64,000 bases of DNA. It comes from Belliella buryatensis (lineage in GTDB: Bacteria; Bacteroidota; Bacteroidia; Cytophagales; Cyclobacteriaceae). The notes under the pieces are model-generated. The model saw only the letters and a program-made list of their open reading frames with translations, ran no database searches and was not told where the DNA came from. The position numbers were made by a program, and so were the translations under genes. The DNA is taken from assembly GCF_900188245.1 (NCBI RefSeq), contig NZ_FZOK01000014.1, positions 62,001 through 126,000 on the forward strand, read 5' to 3'. Below are positions 52,223 through 63,063 of this stretch, piece by piece; position 1 is the stretch's first letter; each line of letters starts with the position of its first letter.

Positions 52223-52930
52223 ATGAAGAAAATCACCCTTACACTTATTTGTCTTACTTCAGGCCTTCTTTCCAATTTCTTTGCAGCTAGTTCATTCAAA
52301 AATGAACCCATGATCAGGCCTATCAGTGGACTAGAAATTGATCTAGTATATTCTCATCCGCACAATGCTGCTTTCAATATGCCTAAAGAAAGCATCCTTT
52401 CTCTTGGCAGCACAGGTCATCAAAAGTTGGTTAATGAAAACAAAATTCCAGAAAACAAGCCCTTGACCATTATTGACTTCAGTCTTCCTTCATCAGAAAA
52501 ACGGATGTGGATCATAGATGTAGTCTCAGGAGTCATCTTACATTATGGCTATGTATCTCACGGGAGAAACTCAGGCGATTTATTAGCAAAGCACTTTTCC
52601 AACAAAAATTCATCGTACATGAGCAGTTTGGGTTTCTATCTCACAGCTGAAACCTATCAGGGAAAACACGGATATTCCTTGCGACTCGATGGGCTTGAAC
52701 AGGGCTTCAATGATAAAGCTAGGGAAAGAGCCATAGTAATACATGGCGCAGATTATGCCAAAGAAGAATTTATCCAAGTCACAGGAAGACTAGGAAGAAG
52801 CTTGGGTTGCCCGGCATTACCTCGTGAAGAGGCCAAAGAAGTAATCGATCTGATTAAGGGCCAATCACTTCTTTTTATTTATGGGAATGATACCCAATAT
52901 CTTGAAAAATCTCCTATTCTAAATACCTGA
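52223..52930 (+). CDS. Secreted L,D-transpeptidase-like protein (YkuD_2 family)
   Basis: 235 aa with a signal peptide (1-22). The catalytic motif is H174 in 'VIHGADY' and C196 in 'GRSLGCPAL', the form typical of the murein L,D-transpeptidase catalytic domain family of Bacteroidota. It should act on peptidoglycan stem peptides in the periplasm. Its last 12 bp overlap the 3' end of the convergent, different-type L,D-transpeptidase gene. Confidence 0.88.
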   Translation: MKKITLTLICLTSGLLSNFFAASSFKNEPMIRPISGLEIDLVYSHPHNAAFNMPKESILSLGSTGHQKLVNENKIPENKPLTIIDFSLPSSEKRMWIIDVVSGVILHYGYVSHGRNSGDLLAKHFSNKNSSYMSSLGFYLTAETYQGKHGYSLRLDGLEQGFNDKARERAIVIHGADYAKEEFIQVTGRLGRSLGCPALPREEAKEVIDLIKGQSLLFIYGNDTQYLEKSPILNT

Positions 52931-54616
52931 TTTTCGACCTCTAGGTTGATTCAATGCTGTGAGAATCTCTTGATCCCTGTTATAGATATCCCTTCTGAAA
53001 AATTCATTTCCGATACTGTCTGTCCAAAATGTCAGGTATAGTATCACTACTGGTATTTTTCTATCCAAGTTTACAATTCGTTCTTTATTCAATTTCATGG
53101 ACTGACTGATTTTTTCATCGGTCCAAGTAGGGTCATGCTGAAGTAAAATTTTAGCAAACTCAAATGGCTTTTGCAGTCGGATACATCCATGACTCAAAGC
53201 CCTGTCCTCCCTAGCAAAAAGACTTCTTGCTGGTGTATCATGGATATAAACGCTGTATTTATTAGGGAACATAAATTTAACTAAGCCTAGGGAATTTTGC
53301 TCACCAGGCTCTTGTCTGATGATATATGGGAAATTTCTAGGGTTTACTTTTTGCCAGTCAATATTTGCAGAATTTACCTCTTGCCCACTTGCTGTGAGTA
53401 CTTTCATATTTTTACTTCTGAGGTAATCTGGATTTTTCTTCACCGCTGGAATTATCTCATTTCTAGTGATGGAATTGGGAATAGTCCAAGTGGGACTAAA
53501 AACAAGATATGACATCTCTGCGCTGAATTGAGGTGTAGAGTGATAATTCTTCCCTACTATAACCCTTGAACTCAAGATGGTATCTCTTTTAGAGATAAAA
53601 TCCAATTGGAAATTAGCTGTATTGACCAAAATAACTTCTTGATCTTTGACATTTTCAGGCAGCCATCTAAAGCGTTCCATATTAATTCTAGCTGTAGCGA
53701 TCAGATCAGCTGGTTTTTGGTTCAAGGCATGAATTGTACCTTGTCCTATGACTCCATCAGGTTCCATTCCATGACGCTTTTGGAGTTTGATGATAGCTTG
53801 CTGCATCAAAGAATCATAGCTTCTATCATTTTCAAGTTCATACTCCTCCAAGTATTTCCAAAATCTAAGTCTAGCTCTGATTTCATCCATTTGATTATGC
53901 GTATCCCCTAGCTTGATAGACTTATCAATCTTCAAAGTCTTCCATTGTGCCACGGGATTAGACTGGAATCGTTTTTCATCTTCATAGAGGAATCTGAGTG
54001 CATCCCTCATCTTTTTATAGACTTGAAAGGACGGATATAGTTGTTCAAAACTCTTTCTGATGCTTTGATTTTGCAAGGCTAAAGTCAGTCTTTGATCTAT
54101 CCTTAATTCTGGGGCGGTTCTTTGGATATTCCATTCAGACTTGAGGCTTTCGGGATTTATTTTTCCTAAATATAAATGGGAGGAAAGAATGATGTAGGCG
54201 TCAGTTAGTAGCACATCTAAATTTGCGAAATCAACTATTGTGAATTCCCCTTCCCCTTTACGGGCCGCTTCGAAGCGATTGAAAAGCTGATTGATGGCTT
54301 GGAGGTGATAATCATTTGGGTTCAGTCCGTCAAATTGAATCTGTTGGATCTCATAGCGCATTTCATAAGCAATCTCTGGAAGTGCCAGCCCATCTGTCCA
54401 GGCAGGTAAAAACAAACGCTCACTGTAAAATCGTCTTAAGACGACAGTACTGAACAAGTCTTGCCCAAAAACTTTAGTAGATCTCTCTGGGTCATCAATT
54501 TCTATCAGGCTATTGATCACCGCAGCCACTGTCTCAGTCGAATGCTGGGAATATATCTCCACCGGTTTTACACACCAAAGGATCACAAGGAATGTAATAA
54601 GACTAAATCTTTTCAT
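52919..54616 (-). CDS. L,D-transpeptidase, YcbB/LdtD-like
   Basis: 565 aa with a signal peptide (1-23). A long helical N-terminal scaffold domain is followed by a peptidoglycan-binding domain (about 265-302, 'KLQKRHGMEPDGVIGQGT'). The YkuD catalytic domain follows, with C478 in 'SHGCIRLQKP' and the upstream 'YIHDTPA'. This is the YcbB-type enzyme that makes 3-3 cross-links. It converges on the shorter transpeptidase gene, with 12 bp of overlap. Confidence 0.92.
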   Translation of the reverse strand: MKRFSLITFLVILWCVKPVEIYSQHSTETVAAVINSLIEIDDPERSTKVFGQDLFSTVVLRRFYSERLFLPAWTDGLALPEIAYEMRYEIQQIQFDGLNPNDYHLQAINQLFNRFEAARKGEGEFTIVDFANLDVLLTDAYIILSSHLYLGKINPESLKSEWNIQRTAPELRIDQRLTLALQNQSIRKSFEQLYPSFQVYKKMRDALRFLYEDEKRFQSNPVAQWKTLKIDKSIKLGDTHNQMDEIRARLRFWKYLEEYELENDRSYDSLMQQAIIKLQKRHGMEPDGVIGQGTIHALNQKPADLIATARINMERFRWLPENVKDQEVILVNTANFQLDFISKRDTILSSRVIVGKNYHSTPQFSAEMSYLVFSPTWTIPNSITRNEIIPAVKKNPDYLRSKNMKVLTASGQEVNSANIDWQKVNPRNFPYIIRQEPGEQNSLGLVKFMFPNKYSVYIHDTPARSLFAREDRALSHGCIRLQKPFEFAKILLQHDPTWTDEKISQSMKLNKERIVNLDRKIPVVILYLTFWTDSIGNEFFRRDIYNRDQEILTALNQPRGRKSGI

Positions 54617-54632
54617 AAAGTTGAAAATCCAT

Positions 54633-54668
54633 AAAAAAGGGAATTCATCAAAGTGAATTCCCTTTTTT
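54633..54668. terminator. Terminator between kdsA and the YcbB-like gene
   Basis: AAAAAAGGGAATTCA-TCAAAG-TGAATTCCCTTTTTT, a perfect 15-bp stem. It ends the kdsC-kdsA unit just before the next minus-strand gene begins. Confidence 0.93.
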
Positions 54669-54673
54669 CATTT

Positions 54674-55522
54674 TTACTGAACATTGAAATCTTGATATTT
54701 TCTACCCAATTCCCATGCATCAAATAACATCTCTAAGAAGCCTTCCATTCTATGCAGAGGAATAAGGTTAGGCCCATCACTGAGGGCTTTAGCCGGCTCG
54801 GGATGCGTCTCGATGAAAAAGCCATCTATTCCTGTAGCAGCAGCTGCTCTTGCAAGGAAAGGTGCAAACTCACGCTGACCTCCACTTGTTCCACCTTGAC
54901 CACCGGGTTGCTGTACACTGTGAGTAATATCAAAGACAACAGGTGCAAACTGACGCATGATTGGCAAGCCTCTCATGTCGACTACTAAATTATGATAACC
55001 TAGGGAAAATCCTCTTTCCGTCAAGCACACATTTTCATTTCCAGTTGACCTGACTTTGGTCACTGCATATTGCATGTCTTCAGGAGCCATGAATTGCCCT
55101 CTCTTGATTTTGACAGCCTTTCCTGTCTCTCCAGCTGCCAATAGCAAGTCTGTCTGCCTACATAAGAAAGCAGGGATCTGAAGTACATCTACAACTTCTG
55201 CTACATCAACTGCCTGATAGCTTTCATGAATATCTGTCACCAAAGGCACTTGTAATTCTTTGCCTACGCGTTGTAAGACCTCAAGAGACTGATCCATCCC
55301 TATACTTCTAAAAGAACCTGAAGAAGTCCTGTTGGCTTTATCAAAGGATGCTTTGAAAACATATGAAAATCCATATTTCTCCGCAAGTGCCTTTACTGTA
55401 GATCCGATTTCAATACAAATATCATAACTCTCCACGGCGCAAGGCCCTGCAAAAAGTACTGGCTTATCTAGTCCTAAAATCACTTTGTCAGTGATTTTCA
55501 TTGGCTGGGTGAATTTATTCAT
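54674..55522 (-). CDS. kdsA: 3-deoxy-8-phosphooctulonate synthase
   Basis: 282 aa. It condenses PEP with arabinose-5-phosphate to Kdo-8-phosphate for lipid A-core synthesis. 'FAGPCAVES' (25-33), 'FKASFDKANRTS' and 'FDITHSVQQPGG' are all present. It overlaps kdsC by 4 bp. An ATG seven codons in (MKITDK) is an alternative start. Confidence 0.96.
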   Translation of the reverse strand: MNKFTQPMKITDKVILGLDKPVLFAGPCAVESYDICIEIGSTVKALAEKYGFSYVFKASFDKANRTSSGSFRSIGMDQSLEVLQRVGKELQVPLVTDIHESYQAVDVAEVVDVLQIPAFLCRQTDLLLAAGETGKAVKIKRGQFMAPEDMQYAVTKVRSTGNENVCLTERGFSLGYHNLVVDMRGLPIMRQFAPVVFDITHSVQQPGGQGGTSGGQREFAPFLARAAAATGIDGFFIETHPEPAKALSDGPNLIPLHRMEGFLEMLFDAWELGRKYQDFNVQ

Positions 55523-56073
55523 TGCTTTTTGGTTAAATTTTCGATTATTTCATCCATCATATCTTTGGAGATCAAGATAGCATCTGCAAGCTCTCTGAAT
55601 ACCCCTTGCCCTCCATTGAGCGAGGACACAAAGTCAACTCTGGACTGAACGTAAGGTAAGGCATCTGCTGGACAAGCAGACAAACCCACTCTACTAAGGA
55701 TTGGGAGATCGATCAAATCATCTCCAATGTAAGCGACTTCGTCAGGATAGAGCTCTAGGGTTTCCAAAATCTCAATGAGTTTCCTTCCTTTGTCTTTGAT
55801 TCCATGATAATGAAAGTCAAATCTCAGTTCCTCACAGCGATTTTCTACGACTTTTGAATTTCTTCCTGTAATGGCACCTACCATGATGCCATTCTTCCTA
55901 AGGTAATGAACGATCAAGCCATCTTTGACATTGAATCGCTTATATTCTAGCTTATTGTCATCATAGATGATACCACCATCGGTGAGTACACCATCTACAT
56001 CGGTGATGACAAGACGTATATTTTTTGCTTTGAGCTTGATGTCCTCAGTCAGTGCTGAGAGGTAATTTTGCAT
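55519..56073 (-). CDS. kdsC: Kdo-8-phosphate phosphatase (HAD family)
   Basis: 184 aa C0-type HAD phosphatase that makes Kdo from Kdo-8-phosphate. The nucleophile pair D25 and D27 sits in 'VITDVDGVLTDGG', 'AITGRNS' gives motif II, and 'YIGDDLIDLP' motif IV. It lies 4 bp downstream of the GNAT-nitrilase gene and overlaps kdsA, so the three form one transcript. Confidence 0.93.
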   Translation of the reverse strand: MQNYLSALTEDIKLKAKNIRLVITDVDGVLTDGGIIYDDNKLEYKRFNVKDGLIVHYLRKNGIMVGAITGRNSKVVENRCEELRFDFHYHGIKDKGRKLIEILETLELYPDEVAYIGDDLIDLPILSRVGLSACPADALPYVQSRVDFVSSLNGGQGVFRELADAILISKDMMDEIIENLTKKQ

Positions 56074-56077
56074 GTTT

Positions 56078-57619
56078 TTATTTCTTTTTCTTCAACTGAA
56101 CTGAATACAGGTCCAGTCTTCTTTGTTCTAAATTTCTTACACTTCCCGCTTTGCGCTGTTTGGTCAATAAGTCCAGATCAACATCTGCTACAATGGTCGT
56201 TTCGGCATTTTCCGAAGCTTGAGCAACAGTCGCATCATGAGGAAATGAAAAATCTGATGGGGAATAGATGGCTGCCTGGGAATACTGAATATCCATGTTT
56301 TCTACTCGCGGAAGGTTACCTACAGAGCCAGTAATAGCCACATAACATTCATTTTCTACTGCCCTTGCTTTGGCACAGGTATTCACTCTTAAGAAGGCAT
56401 TTTTGGTATCTGTCCAGAAAGGCACGAATAAGATATCCATTTCTTGTTCGGCAAGAATTCTACCCAACTCAGGAAACTCAACGTCATAGCAAATCAATAT
56501 GCCAATCTTCCCAGCATCGGTATCAAAAACTTTGATACCATTACCACCTTGGAGACCCCAATAGGACTGTTCATCGGGAGTAATATGCAACTTGTATTGC
56601 TTGTCAATGGTACCATCTCTGCGGCAGAGGTAGCTTACATTTCGTAGCTTTTTCCCATCATACTCAGGCATACTCCCTGCGATGATATTGACATTGTAGG
56701 AAAGTGCTAAGTCTCGCATCCTAGTCACGATCTCATCGGTATAATCTGCCAGATTCCTGATCGCTTCAGAAGCATCCATATCATTGAACTCAGCTAAGAG
56801 TGGAGCATTGAAAAACTCAGGAAGCAAACAAAAGTCAGATTTGTAGCCTGAAACGGTATCTACAAAAAATTCCACCTGTTGCATCAAGTCGTCTACATTA
56901 TTAAATCGACGCATTTTCCATTGCACCAGTCCTAGTCTTACGATGGACTTTTTGTTGCCTATTAGCTTCTCGTCTTTTTCATAATAAATATTGATCCACT
57001 CTAGCAGTGTTGCATAAGCTCTAGAATCAGTATCTTCTGGCAGGTATTTGGTGATTACTTTCCTTACGTGAAATTCATTGGCCAGCTGAAAAGACAATAC
57101 AGGATCAAATATTTCTTTACTTTTCACTAAGTCAATATACTTCCTTGGTGTCATCTGATCATAATACTTGGAATAGCCAGGAATACGACCTCCTGCGATG
57201 ATGGACCTTAGGTTGAGGTTTTCGCAAAGTTCTTTTCGGGCGTCATAAAGCCTTCTTCCCAAACGCATTCCTCTATATTCTTTGTGAACGAAAACATCCG
57301 TACCATACAGCGTATCCCCTTCATTGTCATGCGTGTCAAATTTCCCAAAACCAGTGATTTGATCATAGGTGTGATTGTCCCCAAATTTAGAATAATCAAC
57401 TACTAAGCTCAATGCAGCAGCCACAACCTTGCCATTATCTTCAATGCAAATCTGTCCTTCTGGGAAAGCTTTGATCTGATTCTTCAACTCTTGACGGGTC
57501 CAAGCCCCACCTTGGTCTTTGTATATACTCACCATGATATCCCTGATATCATCATAATCAGAGAGTTTGATATTCCTTAACTTTAAGCGGTGTTCTAATT
57601 CTTCTTTCTGCTTAGTCAT
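56078..57619 (-). CDS. GNAT acetyltransferase-nitrilase fusion protein
   Basis: 513 aa with two domains. Residues about 12-205 are a GNAT N-acetyltransferase ('HKEYRGMRLGRRLYDA' at 112-127 is the acetyl-CoA loop). Residues about 225-505 are a carbon-nitrogen hydrolase with the triad E268 ('LLPEFF'), K343 ('QYKLHI') and C377 ('ILICYDVEFPE'). This fusion is a known family of unknown substrate, perhaps amide hydrolysis plus acetylation of an amine. It is the first gene before kdsC-kdsA, which need not imply a Kdo role. Confidence 0.9.
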   Translation of the reverse strand: MTKQKEELEHRLKLRNIKLSDYDDIRDIMVSIYKDQGGAWTRQELKNQIKAFPEGQICIEDNGKVVAAALSLVVDYSKFGDNHTYDQITGFGKFDTHDNEGDTLYGTDVFVHKEYRGMRLGRRLYDARKELCENLNLRSIIAGGRIPGYSKYYDQMTPRKYIDLVKSKEIFDPVLSFQLANEFHVRKVITKYLPEDTDSRAYATLLEWINIYYEKDEKLIGNKKSIVRLGLVQWKMRRFNNVDDLMQQVEFFVDTVSGYKSDFCLLPEFFNAPLLAEFNDMDASEAIRNLADYTDEIVTRMRDLALSYNVNIIAGSMPEYDGKKLRNVSYLCRRDGTIDKQYKLHITPDEQSYWGLQGGNGIKVFDTDAGKIGILICYDVEFPELGRILAEQEMDILFVPFWTDTKNAFLRVNTCAKARAVENECYVAITGSVGNLPRVENMDIQYSQAAIYSPSDFSFPHDATVAQASENAETTIVADVDLDLLTKQRKAGSVRNLEQRRLDLYSVQLKKKK

Positions 57620-57780
57620 GTTACAAAATTAAATAAAATTCAGTCAATAATTTTAAAAGCGGATCAGGTGTCGTCCAAAACCGAAGTTTCTTTCGAATAT
57701 TGAACAAAGATTTAGCCAGATTGATTTAATTACCAGATTAGTGTAATTTGGACATTGTAAATTTGGAGCAGAAAACAGGT

Positions 57781-58680
57781 ATGGATGAAATAATAGAATT
57801 TAAAAAAGAAACAGTTTCTGATTTTTTTGAAATTATGAATGATTTCCTGAGTCAAAAACTTTTTTCAATTGGAGAGTCAAGTCTCACTGTTGGCCTTTTA
57901 TTCACTTTAGTTTTTTCGATTTTTCTTTTATTGATCATTTCTGAATTTGTCAGAAAAATACTGGTTAATAGAGTCCTATCCAAATATCAGATAGAGCGAG
58001 GTACAAGACAGTCTGTAGGTACTATTGTCAAATATGTAATTATTATCGCAGGGATGGTTTCCATTCTTCAGACCAATGGGATTGATTTAAGTGCATTCGG
58101 TATCCTAGCAGGAGCGCTCGGTGTGGGTATAGGTTTTGGTTTGCAGAATATCACCAATAATTTTATTTCGGGATTGATCATTCTTTTTGAGCAACCTATC
58201 AAGGTGGGAGACAGAATAGAGGTCGGAGACATCTCTGGTGATGTGATCAAAATCTCCGCGAGGTCCACCACGATAGTGACCAATGACAATATTTCAGTAA
58301 TCGTCCCAAATAGTCAGTTTATAGATAGTCAGGTAATCAATTGGTCTCACAATGACAGAAATATTCGATTCAATTTTCCTGTAGGCGTATCTTACAAAGA
58401 GAATCCTCAAAAGGTAAAAAATATTCTCCTTGAGGTAGCTATAAAGAATGAAGGCGTCTTGAAAACTCCTGCTCCAGACGTGCTTTTTGATGAATTTGGT
58501 GATAGTAGCTTGAACTTTTATTTGAGAGTATGGACTTCAGAATATATCAGTAAACCCAAGGTATTGAAGAGTCAGTTATATTATGAGATTTTCAAAAAAT
58601 TTAACGAAGAGGGAATTGAAATCCCTTTCCCTCAAAGAGATATTCACATCATTTCGGGTGGAGAAAAATTGAAAAGCTAA
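57781..58680 (+). CDS. MscS-family mechanosensitive ion channel
   Basis: 299 aa from the ATG at 57781; a TTG 33 bp upstream is less likely. Three TM helices precede the pore helix 'FGILAGALGVGIGFGLQNIT' (the Gly/Ala-rich TM3 of MscS). The beta domain follows ('IILFEQPIKVGDRIEVGDIS'), then 'IIVPNSQFIDSQVINWSHND'-like sequence (VPNSQFIDSQVINWSHND) and the C-terminal alpha/beta domain. It should release solutes on osmotic downshock. Monocistronic. Confidence 0.93.
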   Translation: MDEIIEFKKETVSDFFEIMNDFLSQKLFSIGESSLTVGLLFTLVFSIFLLLIISEFVRKILVNRVLSKYQIERGTRQSVGTIVKYVIIIAGMVSILQTNGIDLSAFGILAGALGVGIGFGLQNITNNFISGLIILFEQPIKVGDRIEVGDISGDVIKISARSTTIVTNDNISVIVPNSQFIDSQVINWSHNDRNIRFNFPVGVSYKENPQKVKNILLEVAIKNEGVLKTPAPDVLFDEFGDSSLNFYLRVWTSEYISKPKVLKSQLYYEIFKKFNEEGIEIPFPQRDIHIISGGEKLKS

Positions 58681-58749
58681 AGATTCTTACTTTATTTACA
58701 TGTCGAATTAAATTCAAACCTAAGATCATTGCAATCAGGTCAAAATAAG

Positions 58750-59724
58750 ATGCTTAGATTACTTAGAAATATTAGCTTTTTCTTAATACTATTCTTAGTA
58801 TCTGAACAGACATTTGCCCAAAGTTTGTATCGTTATAGATTTGAAGAACCTTGGTCTATATCTGTCTCCGCTGGCCCTACCCAGTATTTTGGGGAATTAT
58901 ATTCTCTCTGGAAGTACAATGAAGGCGTACAACCGGATTGGAATGCTAACATTGCTTTGAGAAGAACACTAGGTACGAGGATAAGAGCTAGAGCAGAATT
59001 TACTTATTATCAAATATCAGGACAAGATCCACCTTCGGATCCTACAGCTTTAAGGACACCTAGAAATCTTCATTTTAGAGCAAGGAACATGGAAGCTTCC
59101 TTGATTGGAGAATTTCACTGGAAGCCTGTCAAAGTCTATAATATCACAAGAAGTTACTTTAACCTATATGGTTTTGCAGGAGTGGGTATGTCTTCAAATG
59201 ACCCCAAGGCTTTAGATCCAAGAGATTTAAGAAGAGGTGTGGAAAATTGGGTGTCTTTAAGACCCTTACAAGTTGAAAATAACCCATACAATAAATATAT
59301 CGTCGTATTCCCCACCGGAATTGGAGCGAAATATAAGTTGAGTGTCTACGCTGATTTAACATTGGAGTTGAACTACAGGTGGACATTAACCGATTACATG
59401 GATGATATTAGCGCTTTTAATATAAGTGAGTTTTACTTAGATCTTCTTGCAGATTATGGAGTTAATGGCCAAGGTCCTAATCCAGACAGGTTACTTTTTG
59501 CAATTAGAAATCCTGATTTTTATATTGACGATGATCTAATTATACCTGACATAGATAAAATCATAGGTAACAGAGGTCGTATTAGAAGAGGTTCTGGATT
59601 GACAGAGAGATTTGATGGCTATCTAGGCATCAATCTTGGAATAGAAATCTATTTATCGCCAGATATATGGGACAACTGGATCTTTAGGAATAGACTATAC
59701 GAGAAACGATTCAGATTCTGGTAA
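58750..59724 (+). CDS. Secreted outer-membrane beta-barrel-type protein, unknown
   Basis: 324 aa from the ATG at 58750, where the signal peptide starts (cleavage near FAQS). Mature opening 'WSISVSAGPTQYFGELYSLW' and later strands such as 'DLTLELNYRWTLTDYMDDIS' are typical of the DUF6089-like PorT/OmpA-type barrels of Bacteroidota. A conserved 'FGELYS' is often seen there. Function unknown; a role in the envelope is likely. Confidence 0.72.
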   Translation: MLRLLRNISFFLILFLVSEQTFAQSLYRYRFEEPWSISVSAGPTQYFGELYSLWKYNEGVQPDWNANIALRRTLGTRIRARAEFTYYQISGQDPPSDPTALRTPRNLHFRARNMEASLIGEFHWKPVKVYNITRSYFNLYGFAGVGMSSNDPKALDPRDLRRGVENWVSLRPLQVENNPYNKYIVVFPTGIGAKYKLSVYADLTLELNYRWTLTDYMDDISAFNISEFYLDLLADYGVNGQGPNPDRLLFAIRNPDFYIDDDLIIPDIDKIIGNRGRIRRGSGLTERFDGYLGINLGIEIYLSPDIWDNWIFRNRLYEKRFRFW

Positions 59725-59829
59725 TAATTATCACCTTTCCGCTACCCTTCTTGAGGATTTGAAGGTCATTTCTAGCTATTTTTTCTATTTTTGCAAGCAA
59801 TTCAAAAATCTTTAAGCTTTTAATCAAAA

Positions 59830-62604
59830 ATGGCTGATTATAATCCTCAAGTAATAGAAAAGAAATGGCAGCAGTACTGGGAGCAAAACCAGATTTTCAA
59901 TGCCAAAGTAGATCCTAGCAAACCTAAATTTTATTCTTTGGACATGTTTCCTTACCCTTCAGGGGCAGGGCTACATGTTGGACACCCACTGGGCTATATT
60001 GCCTCTGATATCATCACTCGTTACAAAAGGTTGCAAGGATTCAATGTCCTGCATCCCATGGGTTATGACTCCTTTGGGCTTCCAGCTGAACAATACGCCA
60101 TTCAGACAGGGCAACACCCTGCCATTACTACTGAGGAGAATATCAAAAGATATACGGAGCAACTCAAGAATATTGGTTTTGCTTTTGACTGGGAAAAAGA
60201 GGTGAGAACTTCCGATCCATCTTATTACAGGTGGACACAATGGATATTCATGCAGCTTTTCAACTGTTATTATGACAAGACTGAAGACAAAGCCAAAAGC
60301 ATCGCCAGCTTAATCGAAAAATTCCAGGCCAAGGGCAACTCTGGAATCAATGCCGTATGTGATGAAGATACACCTGAGTTTTCGGCAGATGATTGGAATG
60401 CTTTTTCCGAAAAGGAAAAGCAGGAAATGCTTTTAAAATATCGCTTGACCTATTTGGCAGAAACAACCGTCAACTGGTGTGCTGCTCTAGGCACTGTACT
60501 TTCCAACGATGAAGTAAAAGACGGTTTTTCCGAAAGAGGAGGCCATCCTGTGGAACGCAAAAAAATGATGCAATGGTCTATGCGAATCACTGCCTATGCT
60601 GACAGGTTATTGAAAGGCCTAGAAACTGTGGAATGGAACGAACCTATCAAAGAAATGCAACGCAACTGGATAGGCAAATCCACAGGTGCAGAGATGGTAT
60701 TCCAAGTCAAAGGTCAAGATAAGAAAATCAAGGTTTTCACCACAAGAATTGACACCATTTATGGTGTCACTTATTTGGCTTTGGCACCTGAGCATGACTA
60801 TGTTGAGGACTTGATCACTGAAGACCAAAGAACAACTGCTGAAGCTTATGTAGAAGTTGCCAAAAACAGGTCAGAGCGTGAAAGGATGTCCGATGTCAAG
60901 ACCATCTCAGGAGCATTTACAGGTTCCTATGCCATCAATCCATTCAATGGAGAGGAAATCCAGATTTGGGTAGCGGACTATGTATTGGCTGGATATGGAA
61001 CGGGAGCTGTGATGGCTGTTCCTGCGCATGATGAAAGGGATTATAATTTTGCCAAGCATTTTGGACTTGAGATCAGACAGGTGATAGAAGGCAGCATGGA
61101 GGAAGGTTCTTTTCCGGGAAAAGGAGGTACTATCATGAATTCAGACTTCCTTTCAGGTTTGGAGATGAAACCCGCCATGGACAAGGCAATCGCCTTTTTG
61201 GAAGAAAAGAAAATAGGAAAAGGTAAAATCCAATTCAGGATGCGTGATGCCATTTTCACCCGTCAGCGCTATTGGGGAGAACCGCTACCTGTTTACTTCA
61301 AAGATGGACTTCCATACTTGATTGATGAAAAAGACTTGCCTTTGGTATTGCCGGAGGTTGATAAATATTTGCCAACTGAAGATGGTGAACCGCCTTTGGC
61401 GAGGGCCAAAGACTGGAATTACACAACCGCCGAGGGTACTTTTCCTCTGGAAAGAAGCACAATGCCGGGTTGGGCAGGTTCCAGCTGGTACTTCTTCCGA
61501 TATATGGACCCAAAGAACACAGAGAAATTTGTAGATGAAGAAATCGCCAAATACTGGGGCGCGGTAGACTTATATATCGGTGGTGCAGAGCACGCCACAG
61601 GACACTTGCTTTATTCAAGGTTCTGGACCAAGTTCCTCTATGATATCGGAGCAGTGAGCATTAAAGAACCTTTCCAGAAAATGATCAACCAAGGCATGAT
61701 CCAAGGAAGGTCTAATTTTGTGTATAGGGTAAAAGGCAGCAATAAGTTTGTTAGCCTCGGGCTAAAAGATCAGTATGAAACTTCAGCCATGCACGTAGAT
61801 GTCAATATCGTTCATAACGATCAATTGAATTTGGACAAATTCAAATCTTGGAGGCCGGATTTGGCTGACGCTGAGTTTATCCTGGAAGATGGCAAATACA
61901 TCTGCGGAGCTGAGGTGGAAAAAATGTCAAAAAGATACTACAACGTTGTCAATCCAGATGATATCGTTGAGCGCTATGGCGCGGATACATTAAGGTTGTA
62001 CGAAATGTTCTTAGGTCCATTAGAGCAATTCAAACCATGGAATACCAATGGTATCGACGGCGTATCCAAGTTTCTCAAAAAACTCTGGAAACTTTATCAT
62101 GACAACAATGGCAATATTTCTATTTCTGAAGAAAAAGCCAGTCCTGAGGAATTGAAAACCTTGCATAAAACCATCAAAAAGACTCAGGAAGATTTGGAGA
62201 ATTATTCCTTCAACACCTCAGTGGCTTCTTTTATGATTTGTGTGAATGAACTGACTGCTTTGAAGTGCAATAAAAGAGAAGTCTTGGAACAATTGGCCAT
62301 AATCGTGTCTCCCTATGCACCGCATATTGCAGAAGAGCTTTGGGCATTGTTGGGTCATAAGAAATCCATTATTCATGCTACTTTCCCAGAATTCAAAGAG
62401 GAATTTTTGGTAGAGAGCAGTCATGAATATCCTGTTTCTATCAATGGTAAAATGCGTACCAAGCTTACCTTACCGCTTTCTTTGACCAAAGAGGAAATCG
62501 AGAAAGCCGCTTTGGAAGATGATACCGTTCAGAAATGGTTGGAAGGTCAAGCTCCCAAAAAGATGATTGTGGTACCAGGTAAGATTGTAAATATTGTCCT
62601 ATAA
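59830..62604 (+). CDS. leuS: Leucine--tRNA ligase
   Basis: 924 aa class I synthetase. The HIGH motif is HVGH (49-52) in '[14 protein letters not shown]' and the KMSKS motif is KMSKR (698-702). The CP1 editing domain ('[18 protein letters not shown]', '[15 protein letters not shown]') and the zinc-site region '[20 protein letters not shown]' in part ([12 protein letters not shown]) are present. An extra stretch at about 150-200 is common in Bacteroidota LeuS. Transcribed alone or leading the next small gene. Confidence 0.97.
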   Translation: MADYNPQVIEKKWQQYWEQNQIFNAKVDPSKPKFYSLDMFPYPSGAGLHVGHPLGYIASDIITRYKRLQGFNVLHPMGYDSFGLPAEQYAIQTGQHPAITTEENIKRYTEQLKNIGFAFDWEKEVRTSDPSYYRWTQWIFMQLFNCYYDKTEDKAKSIASLIEKFQAKGNSGINAVCDEDTPEFSADDWNAFSEKEKQEMLLKYRLTYLAETTVNWCAALGTVLSNDEVKDGFSERGGHPVERKKMMQWSMRITAYADRLLKGLETVEWNEPIKEMQRNWIGKSTGAEMVFQVKGQDKKIKVFTTRIDTIYGVTYLALAPEHDYVEDLITEDQRTTAEAYVEVAKNRSERERMSDVKTISGAFTGSYAINPFNGEEIQIWVADYVLAGYGTGAVMAVPAHDERDYNFAKHFGLEIRQVIEGSMEEGSFPGKGGTIMNSDFLSGLEMKPAMDKAIAFLEEKKIGKGKIQFRMRDAIFTRQRYWGEPLPVYFKDGLPYLIDEKDLPLVLPEVDKYLPTEDGEPPLARAKDWNYTTAEGTFPLERSTMPGWAGSSWYFFRYMDPKNTEKFVDEEIAKYWGAVDLYIGGAEHATGHLLYSRFWTKFLYDIGAVSIKEPFQKMINQGMIQGRSNFVYRVKGSNKFVSLGLKDQYETSAMHVDVNIVHNDQLNLDKFKSWRPDLADAEFILEDGKYICGAEVEKMSKRYYNVVNPDDIVERYGADTLRLYEMFLGPLEQFKPWNTNGIDGVSKFLKKLWKLYHDNNGNISISEEKASPEELKTLHKTIKKTQEDLENYSFNTSVASFMICVNELTALKCNKREVLEQLAIIVSPYAPHIAEELWALLGHKKSIIHATFPEFKEEFLVESSHEYPVSINGKMRTKLTLPLSLTKEEIEKAALEDDTVQKWLEGQAPKKMIVVPGKIVNIVL

Positions 62605-62685
62605 AAAAATCAGATAAACTCATATTCGGGTCATTGGGAAGTCCTAAAGTCTTTTCTAATGGCCTGTTTTTTTCTAGGATTCATC

Positions 62686-63003
62686 ATGAATAGAATATTT
62701 GTCAATATAGCTGCTATTTTATCTTCTGGGATATTTGCATATTCCTACTTGAGAGAATGGATAGGTGCTGTATTTTTCAAAGAAGAGGTCACCTTACAAG
62801 CTACAAACCCTGAGGCCCCTTACTACCATGGTAATTTGGAATTATATTTATGGAATACATTGACATTTGGGTTGATTTTCGCAGCGATATTTGCAACAGC
62901 CATATACGGTTCTATCAAGAAGAAGGAAGGAATAGTATTCCTGAGCTTTATCCTAAGTATGATAGGGATTTTTCTGGTCATGTTCAATGGAGCGTTTAAG
63001 TAA
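62686..63003 (+). CDS. Small membrane protein, unknown
   Basis: 105 aa from the ATG at 62686, which has AGGA six bases upstream; the ATG at 62659 adds nine residues. Three TM helices: about 3-20, 50-70 and 78-100. A loop 'EEVTLQATNPEAPYYHGNLE' lies between the first two. No family recognised. It is 81 bp after leuS on the same strand. Confidence 0.62.
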   Translation: MNRIFVNIAAILSSGIFAYSYLREWIGAVFFKEEVTLQATNPEAPYYHGNLELYLWNTLTFGLIFAAIFATAIYGSIKKKEGIVFLSFILSMIGIFLVMFNGAFK

Positions 63004-63063
63004 AAAACCAATTACCAAGGCAGTTGGGGAAATAACCTTAACTTTGTAGAAGAATATTAGACT

